A stretch of DNA of 5,835 nt from Planctomycetota bacterium (GCA_016209665.1 JACQVT010000003.1:1-5835); one strand, 5' to 3'. Positions 1-5,293 are shown, numbered from the stretch's first letter. Notes: generated from the letters alone by a model not told the origin. Program-made: numbers and translations.

Positions 1-881
1 ATCGCCACCATCGGCTTACCGAGTGCCGTCGCCAGGTGCATCGGCCCCGAATCATGCATCAGCACCGCCCGTGCCCCGTCGATCAGCGCGATCATCTCCG
101 GCAGGCTCGTCCGGCCGGCCACGTTTGCCACCCGCCCCCGCGCTGCCGCAGCCACCTGGTCGCTGATGCTGCGTTCTTCCGCCATCCCCGTCAGGACCAC
201 GGCCACGCCGCACGCCTCGTGCACCCGAGTGATCGCCGCCGCGAAGTGCTCCACCGGCCACTGCTTGGTCTCCCACCGCGTCCCCGCCCCCACCGCCAAA
301 TACGGCTCATCCGCCTGTAAGCCCTGATCACACAGCAGTCGCCGCACCGATGCCCGGGCCTCCGCCCGCACCGGCAGGTTGAAGGCGATGGGTACATCGG
401 CGAAGCCCAGCAGCGGAGCGAACAGGTAATTCCGGTCCACCGCGTGCAGGTCCGGGTCGGGCACCGCCATCCGATGGTTGTAGAACATCCACCCCATCTC
501 ACGGGCATTGGCGAACCCCACCCGCGTCCGGGCGCCCGTCGCCAGGGCCAAAAAGCCGCTGCGGAACAGCCCCTGCAAGTCGACCACCAGGTCGAACCGC
601 CGCGCCCGCAACTGCCCGACGAAATCCGCGAACTCCGCCGACGCCCACGGGTTTCGCCCCAGCAGCCCGTACCGTTTGCGGTCGAACCGGATCGCCTCAT
701 CCAGTGCCGGGTGCCCCTCCAGCAGCCCCGCGCACGAGTTGGCCACCATCCAACTGATCCGCGCGTGCGGGAACCGGCTCCGCAGCCCGTTCAGCACCGG
801 CAGCGCATGGATCACGTCGCCGAACGAACTCGGCTTGATAATCAGGATGCGATCGAAGTTACGCTCGCGCAGTGCGGGCAT
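1..881 (-). CDS. Glycosyltransferase family 9, heptosyltransferase I (WaaC)-like; C-terminus cut by window edge
   Basis: The 293 codons visible read as a GT-B fold glycosyltransferase of family 9, the family that transfers ADP-activated heptose to the lipopolysaccharide inner core on the cytoplasmic face of the inner membrane. The N-terminus RILIIKPSSFGDVIHALPVL (residues 11-30) is the family's first Rossmann strand and loop, with Asp22 at the position of the WaaC catalytic aspartate. FDLVVDLQGLFRSG (96-109), FYNH (133-136) and HAVDRN (146-151) resemble WaaC more than WaaF. The donor-binding half starts at YLAVGAGTRWETKQWP (194-209), with the K-x-WP motif, and includes HDSGPMHLATALGKP (276-290), the family's D-[ST]-G-x-x-H-L signature. 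The ATG at 881 is the only sensible start because an in-frame TGA lies three codons upstream. Only a distant GAGG precedes it. Usual family length is about 340-360 residues, so roughly 50 are missing off the left edge. The sugar used cannot be told from sequence; another nucleotide-sugar donor is possible. Confidence 0.92.
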   Translation of the reverse strand, partial: MPALRERNFDRILIIKPSSFGDVIHALPVLNGLRSRFPHARISWMVANSCAGLLEGHPALDEAIRFDRKRYGLLGRNPWASAEFADFVGQLRARRFDLVVDLQGLFRSGFLALATGARTRVGFANAREMGWMFYNHRMAVPDPDLHAVDRNYLFAPLLGFADVPIAFNLPVRAEARASVRRLLCDQGLQADEPYLAVGAGTRWETKQWPVEHFAAAITRVHEACGVAVVLTGMAEERSISDQVAAAARGRVANVAGRTSLPEMIALIDGARAVLMHDSGPMHLATALGKPMVA

Positions 882-910
882 GGATGATCGTCAGACCTCG
901 GTTGTCAGCG

Positions 911-923
911 GGCACCCGGTGCC
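911..923. repeat. Short perfect palindrome GGCACC-C-GGTGCC
   Basis: Two 6-bp arms flank a single central C, about 30 bp upstream of the glycosyltransferase ATG on the minus strand. It could form a small hairpin in the 5' leader of that gene or be a protein site. It has no T-tract on either side, so a terminator role is unlikely. Confidence 0.4.
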
Positions 924-952
924 GGTTGGTCGTTTGTTGTATGTTGCCTGTT

Positions 953-999
953 GTTCGTTGGGTGTCGCATTTTGTAGGACGAATTCAACGAACTACAAA
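953..999. repeat. Overlapping inverted repeats in an AT-richer spacer
   Basis: GTTCGTTG (953-960) is complementary to CAACGAAC (986-993), with a 25-nt loop. TTTGTAG (971-977) is complementary to CTACAAA (993-999), with a 15-nt loop that contains GAATTC. The two pairings share one base at 993 and are interleaved, so only one hairpin could form at a time. The surrounding bases (about 925-1010) are a low-complexity mix of GTTCGT, GTTTGT and TTGTTG words, unlike the coding DNA either side. No function is evident. Confidence 0.35.
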
Positions 1000-1033
1000 C
1001 CACGAACTCCCTCGAACCCTCCTGGCCGGCTCT

Positions 1034-1061
1034 TTCTCACTTCTCACTTCTCACTTCTCAC
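1034..1061. repeat. Heptamer tandem repeat (TTCTCAC)x4
   Basis: Four exact copies of TTCTCAC (GTGAGAA on the minus strand) lie head to tail at 1034-1040, 1041-1047, 1048-1054 and 1055-1061. On the minus strand the first unit supplies the TGA stop codon (1060-1058) of the dehydrogenase, so the array sits at the very end of that gene and in its 3' untranslated region. Seven is not a multiple of three, but gain or loss of units would alter only sequence after the stop. Confidence 0.85.
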
Positions 1062-2305
1062 TTCGAGCCCGGCTCGAAGGTCACTTTCACCGCTCCCGTC
1101 CGCCCGCGGTCCGCCAGCGTGGCGAACGCCTCCTGGTACTGGTCGGTGCGAAACCGATGCGTCACCAGCCCCCGCAAATCCAGCTTGCCCCGGCCGATCA
1201 ACTCGAACACGACCTCGTAAGTGTGCATCGTGCGTCCGTCGTACCGTTCGAACGCCCGCCCGTTCGTCCCGACCAACGTGAGTTCGTCGAACCACAGCGG
1301 GCACGTATCCACGATCCCGATCTGCGACGTGCCCACCTCGACCACCGTTCCTCGTGGCCGCGCGTACTTCATCGCGTCCGTCAGACTCTGCCCCGAGCCG
1401 ATGCAGTCATATACCACATCGAAGCCCCCCAAGAACGCGTGGTGCCCGAACATCGACGGGATGATCGTCCCGCCGATCGTCGCCGCCACTGCCGCATACC
1501 GCGCCGCCTGGTTGTCGCCCCGGCGAGTGCGGATCACCTCGTCCACCCTCGCCCGCTGCATCAACTCGACCTGCCGCGGATGCCGGGCCAGTGCGTACAG
1601 GCGACAACGACTGCCCAGTGCCCGCAGCGACATCGCTACACCCATGCCCAGCAGCCCCGAGCCGAGGATCAGCACCCGCTCGTCATCCGTCGGCCGATGG
1701 CGGAGCGCTGCGTGCAGCGCCCCGGCGATCGGGTCCACCAGCACCGCCTGCTCATCGTCGATGGCCTCCGGCACGCGGTACAACTGGGACTCGTGGGCGA
1801 TGAAGCATTCACTCCAACTACCCCCCGTGAACGCGTTCCACCCGATCATCGAGCCCGGCGGCAGCGGCCCGTCGCGAAAGTGGTCGCACAGCGTGAATTG
1901 TCCCGCCGCGCACTGCCGACACACCGGCTTGATCCCCCGCGGCACGCACGACAACGTCGGCTCAGCCACTACCCGGTCGCCCGGCCGAAACCGCGACACC
2001 TCCGCCCCCACCGCCTCGACCACCGACACGTTCTCGTGGCCGAGCAGCGCCGGCAGCCCCGAGAACACCTGCAGAATGTTCGCCGGGTGGTGTCGCTGCA
2101 TGATCGCCGCCACGTCCGTCCCGCAGATGCCCCCCAGCACCGGCCGCAGTCGCACCCATCCGGGCCCGGGCAGCGCCGGCACCGCCACCCGCCGCAGCGA
2201 CAAGCCCGCCAGCCATGACCAGAACACCCCCGGCCACGCCCGGCCGATCACCTTGCACGTCGCCCACCGCACCGCCCCCACGTCGTACACCAGGGCGGCC
2301 ATCAT
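1058..2305 (-). CDS. Zinc-dependent medium-chain dehydrogenase/reductase (alcohol dehydrogenase-like), divergent subfamily
   Basis: This 415-residue protein is a cytosolic NAD(P)-dependent dehydrogenase of the MDR superfamily (GroES-like domain, then Rossmann domain); the substrate is not identifiable. Counting from the chosen ATG, catalytic zinc ligands are expected at Cys61 in GGICGTD and His90-Glu91 in GHEN. VDPIAG (190-195) replaces the usual EPLA motif. The structural zinc lobe has Cys120, 129, 132 and 140, spaced C-x8-C-x2-C-x7-C where the classical form is C-x2-C-x2-C-x7-C. The nucleotide-binding loop is GSGLLG (215-220). A Trp-rich stretch at about 14-36 makes the N-terminus about 20 residues longer than in typical members. 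The start was chosen because MAALVYDVG matches the usual MKALVY opening; ATG 2305 and ATG 2302 are adjacent and indistinguishable, and neither has a good Shine-Dalgarno. The frame stays open to a GTG at 2356, giving 432 residues. The glycosyltransferase follows on the same strand after 176 bp. Confidence 0.9.
   Translation of the reverse strand: MMAALVYDVGAVRWATCKVIGRAWPGVFWSWLAGLSLRRVAVPALPGPGWVRLRPVLGGICGTDVAAIMQRHHPANILQVFSGLPALLGHENVSVVEAVGAEVSRFRPGDRVVAEPTLSCVPRGIKPVCRQCAAGQFTLCDHFRDGPLPPGSMIGWNAFTGGSWSECFIAHESQLYRVPEAIDDEQAVLVDPIAGALHAALRHRPTDDERVLILGSGLLGMGVAMSLRALGSRCRLYALARHPRQVELMQRARVDEVIRTRRGDNQAARYAAVAATIGGTIIPSMFGHHAFLGGFDVVYDCIGSGQSLTDAMKYARPRGTVVEVGTSQIGIVDTCPLWFDELTLVGTNGRAFERYDGRTMHTYEVVFELIGRGKLDLRGLVTHRFRTDQYQEAFATLADRGRTGAVKVTFEPGSK
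1061..1079. repeat. 19-nt palindrome at the 3' end of the dehydrogenase gene
   Basis: CTTCGAGCC, a central C, then GGCTCGAAG make a perfect inverted repeat. It lies within the last codons (FEPGSK) of the minus-strand dehydrogenase, ends next to its stop codon and shares base 1061 with the heptamer repeat. As RNA it could fold into a GC-rich 7-8 bp stem with a 3-5 nt loop. It is followed by GTGAGAA repeats and not by a U-tract, so it could be a 3'-end stabiliser or processing hairpin rather than a standard intrinsic terminator. Confidence 0.45.
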
Positions 2306-2321
2306 GTGTGAACCCGATGTC

Positions 2322-2369
2322 TCACCCACGGACGGGATGATAGCCGCCGCAACCACTCCCCGCCATCAT
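2322..2369 (-). CDS. Possible 15-codon upstream ORF (leader peptide) ahead of the dehydrogenase
   Basis: On the minus strand a run reading GGAGGAGGAG (2381-2372) stands just before ATGATG (2369-2364), which is excellent Shine-Dalgarno spacing, 4-7 nt depending on register. The frame reads MMAGSGCGGYHPVRG and stops at TGA (2324-2322), 16 nt before the dehydrogenase ATG. It lies in a different frame from the dehydrogenase. The dehydrogenase itself has no comparable ribosome site, so this ORF may bring ribosomes to it by reinitiation. No attenuator hairpin or run of regulatory codons was seen, so it could equally be chance. Confidence 0.3.
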   Translation of the reverse strand: MMAGSGCGGYHPVRG

Positions 2370-2371
2370 CG

Positions 2372-2381
2372 CTCCTCCTCC
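2372..2381 (-). promoter_or_regulatory. Strong Shine-Dalgarno (GGAGGAGGAG)
   Basis: This is the strongest anti-16S match noticed in the window. It serves the ATG at 2369 of the short upstream ORF, not the start supported by homology for the dehydrogenase 67 bp downstream. Confidence 0.4.
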
Positions 2382-2382
2382 A

Positions 2383-2411
2383 TTCCCAAGTCCCATCTTC
2401 CCCCGTACAAT
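2383..2411 (+). promoter_or_regulatory. Predicted sigma70-like promoter toward the transporter
   Basis: TTCCCA (2383-2388, 4 of 6 to TTGACA) and TACAAT (2406-2411, 5 of 6 to TATAAT) are separated by 17 bp. The predicted start of transcription is about 2418-2419, which coincides with an ATG at 2419. The element lies in the divergent region between the minus-strand dehydrogenase and the plus-strand transporter. Confidence 0.4.
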
Positions 2412-2418
2412 CCCGCCC

Positions 2419-2586
2419 ATGTCTTCACCTCAACACCCCAGGGCCTTGCCGGAATTCGCGTCCGCCACGGCCGGTCCGACATTCCGCGGATCGGTCGCGG
2501 GCGACGCGGGGGCGGCACTCGGCTCGTACCAGCCGACCGCTCGACGGGATCCGTTGTCCGCCTGTCGCCGGCGAGGCCATCGATGA
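2419..2586 (+). CDS. Small hypothetical ORF (55 aa) overlapping the transporter start
   Basis: This frame begins MSSPQHPRALPEF, is rich in Ala, Gly, Arg and Ser, has one Cys and no predicted membrane helix or signal peptide. It ends in an Arg-rich tail, CRRRGHR. Its TGA (2584-2586) overlaps the transporter ATG (2583-2585) as ATGA, the arrangement typical of translational coupling. Its ATG lies 7 bp after a good -10 box with no room for a Shine-Dalgarno, so it would be translated from a leaderless mRNA. The protein is not recognised. In GC-rich DNA a 55-codon frame arises easily by chance, so it is a candidate only; the alternative is a plain 5' untranslated region of about 165 nt. Confidence 0.35.
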   Translation: MSSPQHPRALPEFASATAGPTFRGSVAGDAGAALGSYQPTARRDPLSACRRRGHR

Positions 2587-3899
2587 AGCAAGACCTGCCG
2601 CGCAGCATCGGTTTCTGGGGCGGGACCGGCATCATGGTCGGCATCATGATCGGCAGCGGCATCTTCCGCACGCCGACTTCCATCGCCCAGGAGCTTGGCA
2701 GCACCTGGCAGATTCTGCTGCTGTGGTTCCTCGGTGGGCTGCTCTCGCTGGCCGGTGCGCTCACCTACGCCGAACTCGGCACCATGTTCCCTCGCTCCGG
2801 CGGCATCTACGCCTACATGTACGAGGGTCTCGGCGGGACCGTGGCGTTCATCTTCGGCTGGACGTACATGCTGCTCGGAAAGCCGCTGGCCGCCTCCGCC
2901 ATCACCACCGTCTTCTCCGAGCACTTCAACCGGCTGTTCGGCCTGCAGTGGGACGAGCGGATCGTCACCTGCGTGGTGCTCATCCTGCTCACCGCCATCA
3001 ACACCGTCCGCGTCCAGCTCGGCGCCGGCCTGGCCATCTTCTTCACCACGCTGAAGGCCCTGGCTCTCATCGCCATCGTCGTGCTCGGGCTGAGCCTCGC
3101 CCAGGGCTCGACCGCCAACTTCGCCCCTGTCGAGTCGCCCAAGTCGTTCCTGGCCGCTCTCGCCCCCGTGCTGGCCGCCATCCTGTGGACCTACGACGGC
3201 TGGGCCGACGTCACCTCCGTCGCCGGCGAGGTCCGCAACCCGCACCGCCTGCTGCCCCGCATCCTGCTGGTCGGCACCGCCGGGTGCGTCGTCCTGTTCG
3301 TCGCCGTCAACGCGGTCTATATCTACATGGTCCCGCTGCCCCAGATGCGCACCGTGCCCACCGTCGCCCCGCTGGTGATGGAACGTCTGTGCGGCCCCAT
3401 CGGCGGCACCGTCGTCACCATCATGGTCATGATCTCGACGCTCGGGGCGTCGCACGGCTCCATCATCACCGGTGCCCGCGTCACCTTCGCCCAGGCCCGC
3501 GACGGTCTGCTGTTCCGCTTTCTTGGCCGTATCCACCCCAGGTACCAGACCCCCGACGTGTCGTTGTGGGTCCAGGGCCTGTTGTCCTGCGTGGCCGTCA
3601 TCTTCCTCCAGCGATTCGAGCGCCTGACCGGCGGCTTCGTCTTCACGATGTGGATCTTCTACGCCGCCGCCGCCGTCGCCATGATCGTCCTCCGCGTCCG
3701 TCGGCCGGACCTGCCCCGGGCCTACCGCTGCTGGGGATATCCCGTCGTGCCCATCCTGTTCATCGCCGCGTCCATACTCATGACCGTGCTGGCCATCGAC
3801 GATTCCCCCCGCGAGACCCTGCCCTGGCTCGCCATCCTCGTCGCCGGCGCCCCCGCCTACTACCTCTGGCGCCGCTTCGTCCCCGCCGAAACCGCGTGA
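2583..3899 (+). CDS. APC-superfamily amino acid transporter (LAT/SteT-like)
   Basis: The 438-residue product is a complete inner-membrane amino acid permease or exchanger with about 12 predicted helices. Helix 1 carries GIMVGIMIGSGIF (16-28), whose unwound GSG (24-26) is the substrate-binding break of the LeuT fold. GGIYAYMYEGLG (73-84) follows helix 2. WTYDGWADVTSVAGEVRNPHR (202-222) is the helix 6 region and cytoplasmic loop typical of the LAT subfamily. STLGASHGSIITGARVTFA (285-303) is the conserved helix 8 region. Further helices lie near 325-343, 349-371, 385-402 and 411-430. The likely substrate is a neutral amino acid, but sequence alone does not give specificity or whether it exchanges or uses protons. 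The ATG at 2583 has GAGG (2573-2576) 6 nt upstream and gives the normal family N-terminus. The same frame stays open far upstream, but that stretch is antisense to the dehydrogenase. It ends 25 bp from the convergent ATPase gene. Confidence 0.93.
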   Translation: MKQDLPRSIGFWGGTGIMVGIMIGSGIFRTPTSIAQELGSTWQILLLWFLGGLLSLAGALTYAELGTMFPRSGGIYAYMYEGLGGTVAFIFGWTYMLLGKPLAASAITTVFSEHFNRLFGLQWDERIVTCVVLILLTAINTVRVQLGAGLAIFFTTLKALALIAIVVLGLSLAQGSTANFAPVESPKSFLAALAPVLAAILWTYDGWADVTSVAGEVRNPHRLLPRILLVGTAGCVVLFVAVNAVYIYMVPLPQMRTVPTVAPLVMERLCGPIGGTVVTIMVMISTLGASHGSIITGARVTFAQARDGLLFRFLGRIHPRYQTPDVSLWVQGLLSCVAVIFLQRFERLTGGFVFTMWIFYAAAAVAMIVLRVRRPDLPRAYRCWGYPVVPILFIAASILMTVLAIDDSPRETLPWLAILVAGAPAYYLWRRFVPAETA

Positions 3900-3924
3900 G
3901 CCGACGGCCATGTCCGGTGTCCGG

Positions 3925-5085
3925 TCAGCACGCCAGCGACGAAAGGAACTCCGCGGCCGGTAATACCGATATCCCCTCGAATTGCTGCTGCTGGCGCGCG
4001 TCCAGACTGACCTGCGCCGCCTTGAAGCCGAGCCGTTCGGCGAAGTACCGCAGCGACCGACTGGGCGGTTCGTCCGCCGTCTTGACCTCCAGCAGCATCG
4101 TCTTGTCGGCCCGGCCACGGCTCGCTTCGACGTCTTCCGTCCAGAGGAAATCCACCTCTCGCTCCTGCTTGTCTCGCAGATAGTGAAGCCGCGCCTCGGC
4201 CCCTTGCGTATCCTCGAGGAAGTGCAAGTGCTTCAGCAGGTGCAGGGCGATAAGGTTCTCGAACCGCGGCCCTCGATCCCCCGCCACGAGTCCCACGTCG
4301 AAGAAGTATATCTTCGGCTCCTTCAGGATTGCCCGGGCGACGTTGCGGTGATACGGCATCACGCGAAACACCACGTACAGACGCTCCAGGATCTCGACGT
4401 AGCGCCGGACGGTGTTGGGGGCAACCTCCAGGTCGCGAGCAAGCGAACTGAACGAGATTGGTGAACCCACGCGTTCTCGAAGCAGCTCAACGAGCAACTC
4501 GAGCGATGAGATGTTCCTGACGTCCTCGAGTTGCAGGATGTCCTGGGTAACCACCAGGTTGAGGTACTGCCGGCGCCACCGGCGGGCCTCGGTCTGCGAC
4601 TGCGAGAGAAACGGCTCGGGGAAGCTCCCCAACGCTAGCATGCTCTCCACCGTCCCGCGGCTCTCCCGCGGGGCGGGATTCACCTCCCGCAGCGACAGCG
4701 GATACAGGCGGTGGTGCAGATACCGTCCCACGAGCGAGTCGCCCTTCTTCTGGTAGAGAGCGAGCCGCGCGCTGCCCGTGACTAAGAGTCGCGGCCGCGG
4801 GCCTTCCGTGTCGTACACGCCCTTGATCTTGTTCTTCCAGTATCGGTGTTTGTGAATCTCGTCGAACACGACAAGGTCGCACGACCGACTCCATGATTCC
4901 TTCAGGAAGATTCTCCGGTCCGCGGTGGAGTCGAAGTTGAGGTACTGCAGGTTCTCCCAGACGCTCCGCAGGCTCTTGGCCAGCGTCGTCTTGCCAGCCT
5001 GCCTCGGTCCGGACAACAGGACCATTTTCCGGTCCAGATCGCGGACAATGTGGCTTTGGTTGTAGCGCTGGATCATGCTATCCAT
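3925..5085 (-). CDS. AAA ATPase (AAA_14) with C-terminal DUF4143 nuclease-like domain
   Basis: The 386-residue protein has the two-part design of a large, mostly uncharacterised family. The AAA module has Walker A GPRQAGKTT (26-34), Walker B DLVVFDEIHK (70-79) and a sensor-1 region LLVTGSARL (100-108). LVGRYLHHRLYPLSLREV (118-135) is the linker typical of the family. A winged-helix-like segment follows (about 196-240, with LARDLEVAPNTVRRYVEIL). The C-terminal part contains KIYFFDVGLV (258-267), FENL (275-278), EREVDFLW (308-315) and LLEVK (331-335). Glu276, Asp312, Glu333 and Lys335 match a PD-(D/E)XK restriction-endonuclease-like core. The family is common in accessory regions; its role is unknown. 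The ATG at 5085 has GAGG only one base away, and Met4 (5076) has the same GAGG ten bases away, so the start may be either. Sampled 60-bp rows run 55-65% G+C against about 70% in the transporter, hinting at separate ancestry. Confidence 0.92.
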   Translation of the reverse strand: MDSMIQRYNQSHIVRDLDRKMVLLSGPRQAGKTTLAKSLRSVWENLQYLNFDSTADRRIFLKESWSRSCDLVVFDEIHKHRYWKNKIKGVYDTEGPRPRLLVTGSARLALYQKKGDSLVGRYLHHRLYPLSLREVNPAPRESRGTVESMLALGSFPEPFLSQSQTEARRWRRQYLNLVVTQDILQLEDVRNISSLELLVELLRERVGSPISFSSLARDLEVAPNTVRRYVEILERLYVVFRVMPYHRNVARAILKEPKIYFFDVGLVAGDRGPRFENLIALHLLKHLHFLEDTQGAEARLHYLRDKQEREVDFLWTEDVEASRGRADKTMLLEVKTADEPPSRSLRYFAERLGFKAAQVSLDARQQQQFEGISVLPAAEFLSSLAC

Positions 5086-5106
5086 ACCTCGACTTCGCCG
5101 GCAGCC

Positions 5107-5135
5107 ATTATGACTATTTGTCAGCCAAATGCAAA
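5107..5135 (-). promoter_or_regulatory. Predicted promoter of the AAA/DUF4143 gene
   Basis: Read on the minus strand, TTTGCA (5135-5130, 4 of 6 to TTGACA) and CATAAT (5112-5107, 5 of 6 to TATAAT) are separated by exactly 17 bp. Transcription would start near 5100, about 15 nt before the ATG at 5085. One TGAC-N5-GTCA palindrome (5111-5123) lies almost entirely in the spacer, touching the -10 box, as expected for a repressor site. Confidence 0.45.
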
Positions 5136-5174
5136 ATAGTCATGACTTTTTGTCAGTTAACTGACATTTGGTCA
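5110..5174. promoter_or_regulatory. Array of TGAC-N5-GTCA palindromes, candidate operator region
   Basis: The word TGAC or its complement GTCA occurs seven times in 64 bp. Three 13-bp sites have the form TGAC-N5-GTCA: 5111-5123, 5143-5155 and 5162-5174. The first two sit in a 15-bp direct repeat with one mismatch (ATGACTATTTGTCAG at 5110-5124 and ATGACTTTTTGTCAG at 5142-5156), offset by 32 bp, close to three helical turns. TGTCAGTTAACTGACA (5151-5166) is a perfect 16-bp palindrome bridging sites two and three. ATGACTATTT (5110-5119) and AAATAGTCAT (5134-5143) form 10-bp inverted arms around 14 bp. AGTCATGACT (5138-5147) is also self-complementary. The array covers the predicted ATPase promoter and the region upstream. 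It looks like binding sites for a dimeric regulator; the regulator is not identified. A cruciform or mobile-element remnant is the alternative. Confidence 0.55.
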
Positions 5175-5179
5175 CGACG

Positions 5180-5204
5180 TAACTTATTGAATTCAACAGA
5201 GTTA
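5180..5204. repeat. Imperfect palindrome centred on TTGAATTCAA
   Basis: TTGAATTCAA (5187-5196) is a perfect 10-bp palindrome. It is flanked by TAACT (5180-5184) and AGTTA (5200-5204), complementary arms placed one base off symmetry. It lies in the same AT-rich spacer, beyond the TGAC array as seen from the ATPase gene. It could be a second regulatory site; no known motif is recognised. Confidence 0.35.
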
Positions 5205-5251
5205 TGTTGTTTCATTGATGCCGCTCTGGTCGACCGAGAACAAGCGAATCG

Positions 5252-5282
5252 GGCGGGCTTCGGTGGGTGATCAGTGCCCGCC
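5252..5282 (-). terminator. Possible weak terminator hairpin after the sulfatase
   Basis: GGCGGGC (5252-5258) and GCCCGCC (5276-5282) form a 7-bp GC stem around a 17-nt loop, 11 bp beyond the sulfatase stop codon on the minus strand. The transcript then runs into a moderately T-rich stretch (CGATTCGCTTGTTCT) with no true U-tract, so termination would be weak or need help. A run of eight G (5283-5290) lies between hairpin and stop codon. Confidence 0.35.
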
Positions 5283-5293
5283 GGGGGGGGCCG

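Noticed and set aside
191..700. Minus-strand 169-codon frame inside the glycosyltransferase
   Set aside because: It is out of frame with the clear family 9 protein at 1-881 and rich in Arg and Trp without any domain.
1034..1061. Tandem repeat considered as a CRISPR-like array
   Set aside because: Units are 7 bp, contiguous and lack spacers.
872..2218. Long plus-strand open frame opposite the dehydrogenase
   Set aside because: It is Arg/His/Pro-rich, with no recognisable motif, and exactly overlaps a well-supported minus-strand enzyme. GC-rich codon use leaves such antisense frames open.
2306..2356. GTG start extending the dehydrogenase by 17 residues
   Set aside because: The extension (beginning VVAAAIIPSV) has no family counterpart, whereas the ATG pair at 2305/2302 gives the expected opening. 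Kept as an alternative only.
1221..2582. N-terminal extension of the transporter frame by about 450 codons
   Set aside because: The extension is antisense to the dehydrogenase and has no family similarity. The ATG at 2583 gives a complete APC N-terminus with a Shine-Dalgarno.
3900..3924. Bidirectional terminator between the convergent transporter and ATPase genes
   Set aside because: The 25-bp gap holds only a short direct repeat (TGTCCGG twice) with no stable stem and no T-tract.
2430..4118. Long minus-strand open frame opposite the transporter
   Set aside because: The translation is an Asp/Gly/Glu-rich low-complexity shadow of the transporter's third-position GC bias, and it overlaps the end of the ATPase gene.
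5283..5290. G8 run as a phase-variation switch of the sulfatase
   Set aside because: It lies after the sulfatase stop codon, so slippage would not change the protein.
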